NCBI GenBank assembly: GCA_007922225.1
Contig: ML679995.1
Coordinates: 8,002,689 to 8,066,688, forward strand
Source: Emydura subglobosa
Lineage: Eukaryota; Chordata; Testudines; Chelidae
Direction: 5' to 3'
Length of the DNA stretch: 64,000 bases
The translations under genes and the position numbers were made by a program. Shown here piece after piece: positions 1 to 11,112 of the stretch; position 1 is the stretch's first letter; each line of letters begins with the position of its first letter. The notes beneath the pieces were generated by a model. It did not search any database and had not been told where the DNA came from. It saw only the letters and a program-made list of their open reading frames with translations.

Positions 1-173
1 CGGAGAGAGCTGCACTTCACCGAGATGAGGTAGCTGTGTGGACGGGAAAACGCCTCCCGTCGACACAGCGCTGTCTACACCAGCGGTTAGATGCATTGCT
101 CAGGGGTGTTGATTTTCCACACCCCTGAGTGATGTAGTTATACCGACGTGAATCTATTGCATAGACCAAGCCT
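1..173. mobile_element. Harbinger-like miniature inverted-repeat element, cut by window edge
   Basis: The 3' part of a palindromic non-autonomous DNA transposon. It contains the internal inverted repeat pair CAGGGGTGT / ACACCCCTGAG around 100-131 and ends in TAGACCAAGCC followed by TGA. The element at 20006-20231 has the same internal palindrome and the same end, so the two are family members. The left end lies outside the window. No coding capacity is seen. Class assignment rests on the TTA duplication of the sister copy. Confidence 0.7.
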
Positions 174-203
174 GAGTAAAGTCCAGTGGTTAAGATGCTA
201 GTC

Positions 204-295
204 TGGAACAGAAGTTGGTCCAATAAAAGGTATTGCCTCTCCTGCCTTGTCTCTCTAATATCCTGGGACTCACATGGCCACAACTGCACTGCATG
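204..295 (+). mobile_element. Penelope-like element, 3' tail fragment
   Basis: The stretch has the motif CAGAAGTTGGTCCAATAAAA followed by a C/T-rich segment and TTGTCTCTCTAATATCCTGG, which I recognise as the 3' tail common to turtle Penelope-like retroelements. The longer Penelope remnant at 55040-55640 carries the same CAGAAGTTGGTCCAGTAAAA motif. Only the tail remains and no coding sequence precedes it. The assignment rests on remembered consensus and the internal match. Confidence 0.6.
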
Positions 296-557
296 CAAAG
301 AATAGGTTAAGTCCTGTGTAAAAAGGAGGGAGCATTTAGTGCATTCCAAGGTTTAGCTCAGAGAGCTTCTCAGAGGTCTTTAGAGTGAGGAAGCTGTGAC
401 ATTAAAACACAAACCGAAAAGTGGCCCACCCAGCCTAAAACAAACACACCCTGTGCAGCCCATCTGTCTCTCTTAGGTATTTCTATGAAGCTATAGTATC
501 ACCATAGTAACTGAGTACCCCACAGTCTCTAACACATACACAACACCCCCAAACAGC
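296..557. other. Unassigned non-coding stretch
   Basis: This is spacer between the Penelope tail and a SINE. No repeat family, coding signature or RNA gene was recognised. Confidence 0.5.
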
Positions 558-720
558 AGGGAACATTATTGTGCCACTCCTACAAGTGGGAAACTGAGGC
601 AAATAGAGTGACCAAATAATTAACCCAGGGTCACAGAAGAAGCCCATGATAGAACAGGGAATTGAATCTGGCTCTCCTGAGTCCCAGGGTACACCCTAAC
701 TACTGGGAAAGCCTGCCTCC
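558..720 (-). mobile_element. MIR / tRNA-type SINE remnant, antisense
   Basis: The stretch reads GGGAAACTGAGGCAAATAGA, then a 'cagggtcacagaag' core, then GGGAATTGAATCTGGCTCTC. This is the antisense order of a tRNA-derived SINE: core first, then B box and A box. The copy is clearly diverged. Similar antisense copies lie near 15.4, 33.0, 41.6, 47.8 and 63.5 kb. Confidence 0.65.
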
Positions 721-1389
721 CTGTTCTTTGCAGGTTCCTAATTTTGATGTTGTTGCTATGAGCCAAGGATAGTAAAACCCCCAGGACTTTGAGATTTTTG
801 CAAACATCACAGCTACTTTGTGGAGGTCACCAACCTTCTTCCTCCCCATTTTTCTCCTCTTCTCCCCCAGGGTGGCAACTTAAAAAACAAGGAACAAACA
901 ACCCTTCTCCTGTCCCTTCCTCTTTTACTTTCTACTTAGAGAAGCTTTGCTCTATAGTAGAATATTAGGGGTAGATGCACCCTCACCAGAAGCTGGGCTG
1001 CCCCACGCAGATGCTTTGGACATATAGTATATTATTTCTTCATCAGAATTTCTCTCTATCTTCCTCCCCTGCTTCTTTTCTCACAGTCTCTCTTTTTATT
1101 TTTTTACCCTCTGTTCCATTTTCACTCTATGTTTTCATCAGTTTCCCCCCCCTCCTCTTTCCTCCCCTGCCTCTGTCTCTCGTTATTGTAAAGAGGATCC
1201 AAAAATGCTCAGCACCAACATTCAAACCCACAGTATTCAAGTAGGTTCAAAATAAAGCCAAATGAGTTTACCCCAGCCATTCCTCACCTCCATTCACACT
1301 CGCCTACCTCCCAGGGAGTTGCTTTTCGCTGGACAAACACACAGTAAGGGAGAGACTGTAGGCTTGTCAAGGCATCAACCAAGTAGACA
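721..1389. other. Unassigned stretch with a pyrimidine-rich tract
   Basis: From about 835 to 1180 the plus strand is strongly C+T rich, with runs such as CCCCCCCCTCCTC near 1146-1158. The frame opened by this bias is compositional and not a gene. Nothing else is recognised. Confidence 0.5.
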
Positions 1390-1510
1390 AGATTACAGGC
1401 AAAGCAACTTGCCCAGTATCACACAAGTGTGAGGCAGAGGATAGAACAGAACCCATTTTTCCCAAATGTTAATGTAGCTTCTTGTCCACTGGATTGGATT
1501 GCATTGCCCC
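1390..1510 (-). mobile_element. MIR / tRNA-type SINE remnant, antisense
   Basis: CTTGCCCAGTATCACACAAG followed by 'gaggcagaggatagaacagaa' matches the antisense SINE core and B-box order seen in the better copies in this window. Both ends have decayed. Confidence 0.5.
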
Positions 1511-2690
1511 ACACAACTGTGCTCTAACTTCCCCTTCTTCCTGCCTAGAGAAAGGACCCTGTGGCCTGATTTTCTTTATTTGCTGAGGCCATATATTCCC
1601 ATATCGACACACAATGCATCTGATTCTCCATTGCACTGCTATGAATTACTACACAAAGTGCAGGGCAAAAAGGGTACACAAATGCTGCCAGTTTTATTTG
1701 CAGTTTGAGGCCTATATTGGTTTCTCTCTCATTTTGTAACTGTCTTAGTTTGATACGTTTGGAAAGCACTCTGGGGTCATTTGTGAAATGACGTGCTATC
1801 TGCATGGAAGACCATTATAGCAGTGACACTTTCCAATTTGCAAATTGCCGTTCTACCTCCAGCAAATTTGTTCTTCTGAACACAAAAGGGTAGGGAAGGT
1901 CTCACAATGGTTCCCTTTAATTTGGAGCGGCAGAGCTAGCTTCCATGCAGTGCAGAAGTACACAAGGAGGGTTAAGTCTGTTTTAAAAGAGCATCAGATG
2001 GGTGGAAATGTGTTTGACCTTCGCTGGGTTCTTTAGTCATTCTTCAGCTTGAATGACTGAGTGAAGAGTGTGTCATTCTGTCACATAAAAAAACCCAAAG
2101 AGAAAAAAAATGGATCCTGTCTACCCCTGAAAGCCTCGGTTTTCATTTTTATCTAACTGACATAAATAAACTTTGGTGGGGTTTTCATTGCTATTTTTAT
2201 TTAAATGTTCGGGGGGATGCCAGCTAGCAGCAAGGTCCATTTTTACAGGGTAATGAATGCCTACTGTTCTGGTAAATACAATCAGATAATGGGGAGTTGA
2301 ACTTCACCTTCTATAGCAGTCAATAAAAACAAACTTCATAACCTGGGACTCTCTCTCGATTTATAATGGCTAATTACAGAAAGGCATACAAGGAGATTAA
2401 AAAATAAACACAATAAAATAAATAATAAAACACAGGCTTTTAAATCCACTTAACAAAAAAAGCAAAAGGAGAAAAGCCAGGAAGAAAACAAAAGAAAGGC
2501 AGGAAGAACCAAGAAGAGAAGAGAAGCAGACATATGAATAGATGCATATACATTAGTGCCTAATGTCAGGCAGAATTTTCCCCGCACACATTTGAGTTGT
2601 TCTTCAGTATCTTGTTATCTATGTGATAGCGATCTTGCATTTCTGTAACAGCCGATTGTCCACTTAATATACATTTTTTATTTAAAATGC
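1511..2690. other. Unassigned non-coding DNA
   Basis: This is AT-rich DNA with an A-rich stretch at about 2390-2530. No repeat family or exon-like sequence was identified. Confidence 0.5.
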
Positions 2691-2699
2691 AGTTTTAGG

Positions 2700-3140
2700 A
2701 AATTCGACTGCAGTGCCGTATGGGAATTTGGGCACTTCATGCCCCAAATCTCTTTGGAAGGTTAAACCCAATGGCTGGACTACATCTCCCGTGATTCATG
2801 TGATGGCTCCACAAGAGGTGAAATCCGGATGCATTCTGGAAGTCCTGCCTGTGAGCACATGTGGACGGCACCTTGGTTCTACACCTCACCTGAAAGGCGG
2901 CCCAGCAGATCCTGGCACTGTGTGATTGGTGAAGGGAACAACTGAAAGGAACAGTGCCACCTACTGAATTCCTGACACCGCTTCCACTTCTTTGGGCTGT
3001 CCTGAGAGATCTTCTACCCAAGCAACAACCCAGCCAGGCTCTTCTTAGTGTAGGAGAGCTGATGAGATCACAGCTTGCGGTGGTATCACTGCAGGCTATA
3101 TTACTTGCTTATAAGAAGCAGTATCAGTTAGTGATGTGAC
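2700..3140. repeat. Unclassified interspersed repeat
   Basis: This stretch is more GC-rich than its surroundings. Around 3058-3100 it has GATGAGATCACAGCTTGCGG and CACTGCAGGCT, which recur in diverged form near 12298-12336 (GGAATCACAGCTTGTGATGG, then GCTGCAGGC). A phrase like GGACTACATCTCCCGTGATT near 2777 is common in reptile DNA-transposon relics. The class is not known. Confidence 0.35.
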
Positions 3141-4090
3141 CCATTCTTTTACGGTAGGCTTGGGGTCAGATTTCAATGGCTTAAAAGTTTCTTTAAATGC
3201 GCACAGTATATCTCTCCTTCTCTGACATTTATGATGAAGGGTTATACTCTCTCAGAGTTTTCTGGTACCACCAGTGTGATGCAGTGAAAACTTACTCCTA
3301 GGGTGTCCTTTTATATAAGCCTTTAGTATGTGTTATGGCTTTAAAGGAACTGAAAGCCAAGATAACAGAATTGATTGTGTTCCCTTTATAATCACTCAGC
3401 AATATTTTGACACCAGGCGAACCGATGGGTAATATTTGTGGTCTGATTTTTTTTTTTTTTAAAGCTCATAGTTTAATGATTTTGGAGCACTCATACAAAT
3501 ATACCATAGTATCCTTTAAAATATACTTCCTTTCCACAGGTGTTAGGAATTCTGATGGCGACACAACAGAATAAATGGCTAAATAAAATCAGCATTGTTC
3601 ACACTGTGTTTAAAATCGCCTTTAGACATTTTTGCCTTTGTTTAGGATCCAATTTTGTGGCGGAGCATCTTTAAAAATAACAAAAAAGCATTTTTAAAAC
3701 CTGCTCAGAGAGAGCAGAGATTGCAGAGGGGAACAATGGTGAGGTTAGCGCATAGCACCATGTATCCAACTAATTAAAAATGGGGTTATTAGTTTTTAGT
3801 TACACAGCAATTGCAAATACCAGTGTAGAGAACCTGAGCAATAGCAGATTTTATATTGTGCTAGGAATTGCATTTTATGTGTCATTTTGAGGGGACACTT
3901 CTAATTAGAGCGAGGCGAAAGGTTTCACAAATACTCTGAAACATTATCTCATTGTGGGGTTTTTTGTTTTGTTTTGTTATAAAGGAAAAATAAAACAAAA
4001 CAAAAAAACATTCCTCAGAGCAGGAGGAAATAAGTGCCTTAGGTTATATTTATGGCTAGATTGTCAAAAGAACTCAGTTCATATTTAATC
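3141..4090. other. Unassigned repeat-poor AT-rich DNA
   Basis: No transposon signature was seen. The part from about 3500 to 3960 has homeodomain-type cores (CTAATTA, TAATTAG) and might be slowly evolving, but this is weaker than at 24.2-25.3 and 54.3-54.6 kb. A poly-T run lies at 3449-3460 and a GTTTT/AAAAC-rich segment at about 3959-4008. Confidence 0.35.
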
Positions 4091-4099
4091 CCAAAACTA

Positions 4100-4440
4100 G
4101 TGGTCAAAGTTTCAAGTATGCCCAGCTCCTAATATGCACCCAACATGCCGAGTACTTTTGAAAAACTGGCTGTTATTAAGGTACCTAAATGGAAGCGGAG
4201 ATCTTTTCAAAATCTGGCCCTGCGCAGCTTTCAATAACATGGCCTAGAGCAAATGCTCATGCTCTGAGCTCTCACTGGTTGGCCAAAAATCACTGCAGAA
4301 TCAGGCCCTTAGAATGCACGCTTTTCTGTAGATGAAATCCGGATCCCACAGAAGTCATTGGTAAAACTCCCATTGACTTCAATGGGACCAGGATTTTACC
4401 GCCACTCATGTGTGTCAGTAGATCTCCAATCATACCACAG
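4100..4440. repeat. Ancient degenerate repeat with TTGACTTCAATGGG core
   Basis: The stretch contains CTTTTCAAAATCTGGCCCTG (about 4203-4222) and the palindrome-like CCCATTGACTTCAATGGGAC (about 4370-4389). The same vocabulary recurs at 19.8, 22.7, 31.1, 31.4, 43.4 and 56.2 kb, so this is a dispersed, very old family. Its class is unknown. Confidence 0.4.
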
Positions 4441-6362
4441 GCCCTTTGTAAAAGATAATAAGTAGAGCAAGTCTAAAAAAACCTGTCGTTTCCATAATTC
4501 CTGAAAGTCTGGAAGGAAAACCATCAGATGATATAGCAAACAAGGGAAGATGCAGAAGACTCATGCCCATCTATCTTGGGGTTACCCTGGATAGAATTAG
4601 TAGCCTGGCGCCCTGAAAATATGTGGTAGGTAGAACAAAATCCAGATTATCAGTGTGTTTGTAATACTATCTGTCATCACTAGGATATCAAAGTACCCTG
4701 AAAGGATTCACTATGGGAAATAAAGTTTGTGCTCTCTCTCAGCTCAGTGGCATTTTATTTTAAGGGAAGCAGTTATACAACTTCGGACTGTGTGAACTTG
4801 GGCCTGGTTGGTACTTGGATAGAAGTCCTCCAAAGAACACCACAGAGACTGATAGATCCAGTTGGATATGAGAGCTGTCTTGAGGAGAATGCTATACAGC
4901 CAATACCCTACTCTATTGTTCACCAGTTAGGGAATTATCATAATTGTTTATCTGCAGCCAATAATATGGAGTATCCTTGATGGCACTGTGATCTAGAGTT
5001 GACCTGTGTCAGATTAAATTCACAGGATAGAGGACGGCACCCCTGTGTAGGTCACATACCAACTGACCAACTATGACATAGAGAATTTGCAATGTTCTGT
5101 GTCACGGCTGTGCTGGAGGCAAAGAAAATTCTCTTTTCCTCTACCCTACTAGCCTGATCATCAAAACCCTTCCAGGCCAACTACAATTAGTGAATCCAAC
5201 CTGTCTTTGTGCCATGGCAGAGGTGCAAAGCAGTCTTCTGCACTGATAAAACTGAGCAGATTCACTCTAGATTGGCCATCTCAATGGTAGTTGTATCCCA
5301 TTGGGAGGTCACAAACACAAAGTCTTCTCTGGTGTATATTTTGGTTGCTAAGGTTCTCGCTAATACAAGTTCACTGAGAAGGATTGTGGAGAGATAATCC
5401 TGGGATCATCTGTCCAGCACTAGCATGTCTCAACTTCCTGAATGTCTTCATGCATTGAACATTGCTGATAAGAACACTGTGGTTTGGCTTGACCGGATTG
5501 CAAACACCTAATACAGTCTTTCGGCCACACCTAGACCTAAAGCCAGGGAGATATTTCTGGGAGTGAAATAACACAATAACTGATTCTGCTTGTGGTATTT
5601 CCATCAACCAGGAAATGAAATGTAGTTCCATCTTCAGCATACCAGATCAACCCCTCCTGCCATGTCAGACCTGTGGACCCTGCTATTGATTAAGTGGTTC
5701 CTAAATCCTAAATCACATGCCTTTGACTAAGCATCAACCCCCTTTTGGGGGGAGGCAAGAATTAATCCATAGTGACAGATACCGCACTTCACAATAGAAC
5801 ACTACCTGTATCTGGATGAGGGCAAGCCTTCAGACAATACCTAGTGTGAATACATTAAAAAAACCCTCTAATAGGAGTTTCACATACACACTGTACCCTT
5901 GTGGAGAAAGGTATTCAATTCCTAATGATTCTTATTAATGCTCTCTAAGTCGAGGCAGAATTCAAGCAGCACAACTGCCTCTATGTCTCTATCCAGTCTC
6001 TTTGCATTCTCATGATGTGAACTCAGAATTTGAAGGCCTGGGTCCTGCTGCAGAGATGCATTCTACTTCCCGTAGCTGCTGCTTTAGCCCGGAGTGTCCT
6101 AGGGGCTACAATTCATTCTCTCGCTCTCTCCCACAGAGGCTGCTCTGCCTGTGTTTCCTCTCCTTCACCAAAAGTGAGAGTCATACAGCTGCAACCACTT
6201 TGTTGCATTCGAACCACCTCCAGAAACAACTGACCGGCTGAGAGTACTCCAGCTAACACTTCCACCTCCCCACCGCAGCTAATTGCCTCTCTTGGCTCTG
6301 CAGCAACAACCCGTCCCGCCAGTGAAACTGAAGTTGTGAGCAAAACCACTCTCGGCTTTCTT
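4441..6362. other. Unassigned non-coding DNA
   Basis: Mixed-composition sequence in which short reading frames occur on both strands, none resembling a known protein. No SINE boxes, terminal repeats or LINE tails were seen. Confidence 0.45.
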
Positions 6363-6365
6363 TGA

Positions 6366-6651
6366 GTCCTGGTCTACACTTACCTGGAAATTCGGCCGCA
6401 GTTGACGGGAGTTATGCAACCTACACAGAGTAGATTGCGTAACTCCCGTTGACTGCTGTGCTTCCCTTCTGCGCGGCGTCTTCACTGCACTGCACTGACG
6501 GGAACTGCATTCCCATTGAAGCAGAGCCACGGCACTTGAGGGGATGGATTTATTGCATCGACTTCCTGATCAATTGAGCGGGTCTACACTGACCACTCAA
6601 TGGATCCAGAAAGATTGATCTGATGGCGGTGACTTCGGTATAGACATAGCC
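6366..6651. mobile_element. Palindromic miniature DNA transposon
   Basis: The left end CCTGGTCTACACT and the right end TATAGACATAGCC are inverted relative to each other. TGA lies outside both ends (6363-6365 and 6652-6654), a plausible 3-bp duplication. Internally AACTCCCGT and ACGGGAGTT (about 6400 and 6440) form inverted arms. It has no coding capacity and belongs with the GTCTACAC-ended elements elsewhere in the window. Confidence 0.65.
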
Positions 6652-6655
6652 TGAG

Positions 6656-6945
6656 AGTGACACTCCTCCCCAGCAATGGAAATCCATTGACCTGCGAGCC
6701 AATCTCCAGCCGTTGTGCCAGCCACACACTAGAGGATGTATGTGGTCATGAGGAGTTTTGGAGGCTTTCCCCTCTTCCTCCAGCCAGTCATAGTCTTTAT
6801 GGACAGTCCCGCGCTCCTTCACACAGAAACACCAGTACAGCTCCCAACAACATTTACTGTTCTTTGTTTAATCCTGATCTTACCCTGGAGGAAGCTGGAG
6901 CTTTATAAAACAAACCTGGACCCATCCAGGACTAGGGTGGCCACC
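6656..6945. other. Unassigned spacer
   Basis: No recognisable element was seen between the miniature transposon and the LTR-like stretch. Confidence 0.4.
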
Positions 6946-6949
6946 TGAA

Positions 6950-7979
6950 AATGCCAAGGTCAGGGCAGGCTGCAAAAGAAGAGAAGATTCTCCCAGCACT
7001 GGTGGGTAACACTGCAGTAAATTCACCAACCAGTCACAAACCTTGCTCCTGATCCACACTGGTTATCAATGAGCTAAAAACAAGAAGCTACACAGCACCC
7101 TTATTGCATTTCAGTCGCAGGCCCCCAGTCAGCCACTTGGTCCAGTAAAGGGATAAGTTATTAAAATGTGATGCCCTTTACCAAAAAGTTCTCCTGACTC
7201 CAAAGGGTCAGCCACATTGCCAGATCAATGAAAGTTTGGATCTTACCCAAAATACCACGCCTCCTGCCAATCCTTTAGTAACTAAAACTAGAGTTTATTA
7301 TAAAAGGAAAGAAACCAACAAGGTGAGAGGTGTTATATTATTAAAGCAATCAGATACGTACAAATGATTTGAAATGCCATATATATCAGGTTTTCAGTAG
7401 AATTGTGGAGTCCGTCTGGTATACATCCAGTACCTGGATGAGTCTCAGTCCTTTGTTTCACAGCTTCAGTTGCAGATGATTGGTCCAGAGGTAGGAACAG
7501 GAAGCAGGAATGAAGGCTGAAGACAACATGGATGTGCTGCAGCTGTCTTTTATGACTCTGCCTGGATTGCCATGTAGCCTGTTCAAACACAAGCCCTCAG
7601 CACATGGCATGAAAAAGCCTCAGAGAGTCCCCCATCCCACATGTCCTGGTGACTCATCAGGTGTAGCCCTGGCTTCTCTCCCTAGGCTCATTGTATTGGT
7701 GAGTTTCCTGGATGGGCCATTAAGCAGGTTTATTGCTGCTGCCACCCTGTCTGGGGTGTCACCCAGAAACACAGCACAAGCTGAAATACAGCTATGCCAT
7801 ACAGAATTATAATTTACGGTACCAGGATGACACAGACACATAAACAATATTATCATGTTCAGCAAATTGTGAGCTTCCTAATGGTAACTGACATGGCATC
7901 CCGCATAGGAATTATTGTCATCTTGCAATATCGATATTAAATAATATCATAAATGGTCCCCCAATGCAGACAGTGTCAC
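6950..7979 (-). mobile_element. LTR-retroelement-like stretch, probable LTR remnant
   Basis: The segment contains 'actagagtttattataaaag' near 7288; on the minus strand this reads as an AATAAA polyadenylation signal. The layout resembles the solo LTR at 49422-50538, and the right edge ends in CAGTGTCACA (7970-7979) just as that LTR ends in GTGTCACA. A left terminus and target duplication could not be located, so the limits are approximate. Confidence 0.4.
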
Positions 7980-8449
7980 AGACCTGCCTTGATCTGGAGA
8001 TTCCAAGGAGAAATGGCTCCTGCCTCAGACGTTCAGCATCTTCTCTGGTTCTACCTCCACTCAGTTAGGGATAGAGGTCGCTTTTCCCTGAGATGCTATT
8101 ATTGAATCCCCCCTGTGGTCTCTGTCCTGGCTCTCTACCTACAGCTCTGGCATGCCCTTGATTTGCAGCACCACTCTCTGCTTGCCTCAATATCACCATC
8201 TACAGGGAGACTTCTGCCACTGCTGCACAGACTGGGGTCTGGCGTGCCAATCCGGGGTTGGCCTGTGAGGCCGGGATGGCCTCGCAATAGCCCTCTTTTC
8301 ATCTCATGACAGCTCAGGTTGATATCTGTGTCATCCTGCTGCTAATGCAAACGCTTTCATCTTCCATCATTTGGCATGTTCAGAAGGGGTAGCTGAGTGG
8401 GAGGATTAGCCCACTGACTCATCCCAGCTCTCTGCTGGTGGGAGAGAGA
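7980..8449. other. Unassigned non-coding DNA
   Basis: This is GC-moderate sequence directly left of the hAT element. It could be the continuation of an LTR-type repeat, but no terminus was found. Confidence 0.35.
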
Positions 8450-8457
8450 CTCTAGAA

Positions 8458-8858
8458 CAGTGGCTCTCCACTTTTCCAGACTACTGCACCCTTTCAGGAG
8501 TCTCATTTGTCTTGCGTACCCCAAGTTTCACCTCACTTAAAAACTACTTGCCCACAAAATCAGACACGAGCAAACAGAAGAGTCACAATGCACTGAAAAA
8601 TGGCTGGCTTTCTCATTTTTACCATGTAATTATAAAATAAATCAATTGGAATATAAATGTTGTACTTACATTTCAGTGTACAGAATAGAGAACAGTATTA
8701 ACCAGCTGTTGTATGAAATTTTAGTTTGTGATGACTTTGTTAGTGCTTTTTATGTAGCCTGTTGTAAAACGAGGCAAATATCTAGATGAGTTGTATTCCC
8801 ACCGGGAAGACCTCTGCATACACCCAGGAGTATGCGTATCCCTGGTTGAGAATCACTG
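8458..8858. mobile_element. hAT-type non-autonomous transposon with exact 8-bp duplication
   Basis: The 401-bp element starts CAGTGGCTCTCCACTTTTCC and ends GGTTGAGAATCACTG, which are imperfect inverted repeats. CTCTAGAA is duplicated exactly at 8450-8457 and 8859-8866. An 8-bp duplication with CAGTG/CACTG ends is the hAT signature. The interior is AT-rich and non-coding. A 'GCGTACCCC' motif near the left end is mirrored by 'AGTATGCGTATCCCTGG' near the right. Confidence 0.9.
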
Positions 8859-8866
8859 CTCTAGAA

Positions 8867-9404
8867 GAGTGCTTAATCCAGAAGGCAGCCGCAGTACAGC
8901 ACACTCTGTGTGCTTACAGAGGTATGGCACGCAAGGCGTTAATCAGAAAACTGCATATACTAAAGCATGTAGAGCTCCGGACAGGGCAGCAACACGACAT
9001 ATTAGCACAGACTCAGCAAGTTAACAAAAACTGCCCAACATCTGTCAGCCTCTACACACCCGCACCCTTAATTCAATACAAACAAACAATACCGAACACT
9101 TTGAAAAGGTCACTCAGTCTTTCTGGTGCAGACACATCGCTCCCTTTGTGGCCCGTTTCACAAAGAGCAGTCTCTCTCACTTCAACAGTTGAAAAAGCTA
9201 ACCTTTGTGCTTTAGATTCCCCTCTTCTCTATTGACACTCTATGCCCAGGGCTTTACGCTTCAGGAAAACATCGCCTCCCTTCCCCTCACCCCACCTATG
9301 CTAATCTTGACACACACATCACAACCTTCATCTTCAGCTTAACATTTCAAACGGGAGTTTCTAAGCAGCTAGTAGGTAAAATATCCAGCCTTGCATTTAT
9401 AACT
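8867..9404. other. Unassigned non-coding DNA
   Basis: An open stretch of 149 codons (8786-9235, plus) starts inside the hAT element and runs out of it. That makes it chance rather than a gene. Nothing else was recognised. Confidence 0.45.
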
Positions 9405-11112
9405 AGAGCTGAGCAGAATGCAGTAGCTTCACTTCATGGGGGCATATTGAAATGTTTCCTTCATTCCCAATCCACAGGCCCCACAATCCTCCCCTATAAT
9501 TCTACACCCCAAGGCCAAGGCCAGATACGTGAACCCAGGAGCTGGGGCCTGAGGTGATGACATCAGAATCTAAACTTTCATTTAAAAACAACCCAAAACT
9601 TAGTTCCAACCATTTGTGGTGGAAAAGAAAAGCTTGAAAATACTAAATGAGCATATCTGATATAGTGATAACTCCCTGAGTGTACAGGCAGCCTGAAACA
9701 ATGGTTCTAAGAGAAGAACTTCCTCCATGTATCTCAATGGGGTGCTAACTCCAAGACTCACTCCTCTGAGGGGCCCCACCAACACCATCCCTCTACAGGA
9801 CGGAAAATTCCAGCAGATCCATCTAAACAGATATATCCCAAGAGGGGTTCCTTGCTCCCAACACCTGCCTTTCTGCAGCAGTCCCCTGTTATTCCTTAGG
9901 GGAGGCCCTACTGCTACTCCCAAGTGGGAGGAGAAAAGGGTTTGGTGCGCTTGCCTTTCTGGGAGGGAAGAAAGACATCCAACCATTGTGAGGTGTGTAG
10001 CCATGGTACAGGGATGAGGCTGTGGGGGCAGAGCTATGGGGCCATGTGTCTAGTGTCCTTCACCTGGAGGTGATCTGAGAGGAGCTGGCATGTACAGAAA
10101 TATCTAATTCCCAGTCTGCCTTCTTCCTCTCCTGACAATTCCTTGCTAAAGCTCACAATAAAACCCCAGACAATGCAAAATTTGGCCCAGCTATTGTAGC
10201 CCACATGCTTATACTGCGGCATTTGAGTGTTGTATTTAATTTGTATTTTAAAGAAATGCAGAGAAGCAAAGGGGAGCACACATAGATCTCAGTGTGTAAT
10301 AGTCTATGTCTCTGGCAACGTGAAGAGAGCAGGGCAGGGCAACCCAGAAGGGCCCACAAGCATCCAGAATCGGTAATGGCAGTCACTAGACATGCTCACT
10401 AGTAGTTTTTGAAGTTGTATAGAAATGTATAATTCTAGGTAATAAGTCTTCCTGGTCCCAGACATATTCTCCATTTGAGAGGTGAGACGATCAGAGCTCA
10501 AGGCGGAGGAAGGAAAGTTTATAATAGGAGCTAGACAGCGCTGTGGACTCAGCAGCTGATGGACAAGGACCAAGAGACATGTACTATGTCCCACTATTAG
10601 TAGCACTTTGAATACAGATTTTTGTTTTACCAGCAGCAGACCACTAGCTGCAGAAATCCCAGACTCTGTACCCACAGGGTCTGGAAGCGTTAGACAAAGA
10701 ACTGAATTGTCACCATTCTTCTCAAACTCTGAAGAGTCTAGATGACACACAATCCATAGCATGGTCATACCATAAAGGCTGAGAAATCCTCTCTGACACA
10801 AGAACAGCGGGGAATGTGTTTATGTGTGAGGGATAAAGTGTTATGTTGGAACCGCCTTACTGAATATATGTAACAGAAGCAAAATGAGGAAGTCTGTATA
10901 AGAACACTAGTAGATGTATTGCCCAGTAGCTTTTGCTTAGAGTTATTCATAATATTCCAAACACTATTTACAAAGTTTTATACCATGTATGTTTTCTGTG
11001 TGCATTTAATGTTCATTTTACTAAGGAACTGTATAGTTCTTTCTCTTTAAAGCCAACTGGCTCCTACTTCTCAGAGTTTCACAGACACTCTCCCTGAGGT
11101 TTAACTCTGCGG
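9405..11112. other. Unassigned non-coding DNA, possibly containing LTR-like sequence
   Basis: The segment carries the longest minus-strand frame of this part (165 codons, 10304-10801), unlike any protein I know and without clear splice context. The composition of 10300-10950 resembles decayed retroelement flank, but no termini could be fixed. Confidence 0.3.

Noticed and set aside
8786..9235. 149-codon plus-strand open frame
   Set aside because: Begins inside the hAT element and crosses its right boundary and duplication, so it is a chance frame.
10304..10801. 165-codon minus-strand open frame
   Set aside because: Low-complexity, leucine/serine-rich translation with no domain motif, in probable retroelement-derived DNA.
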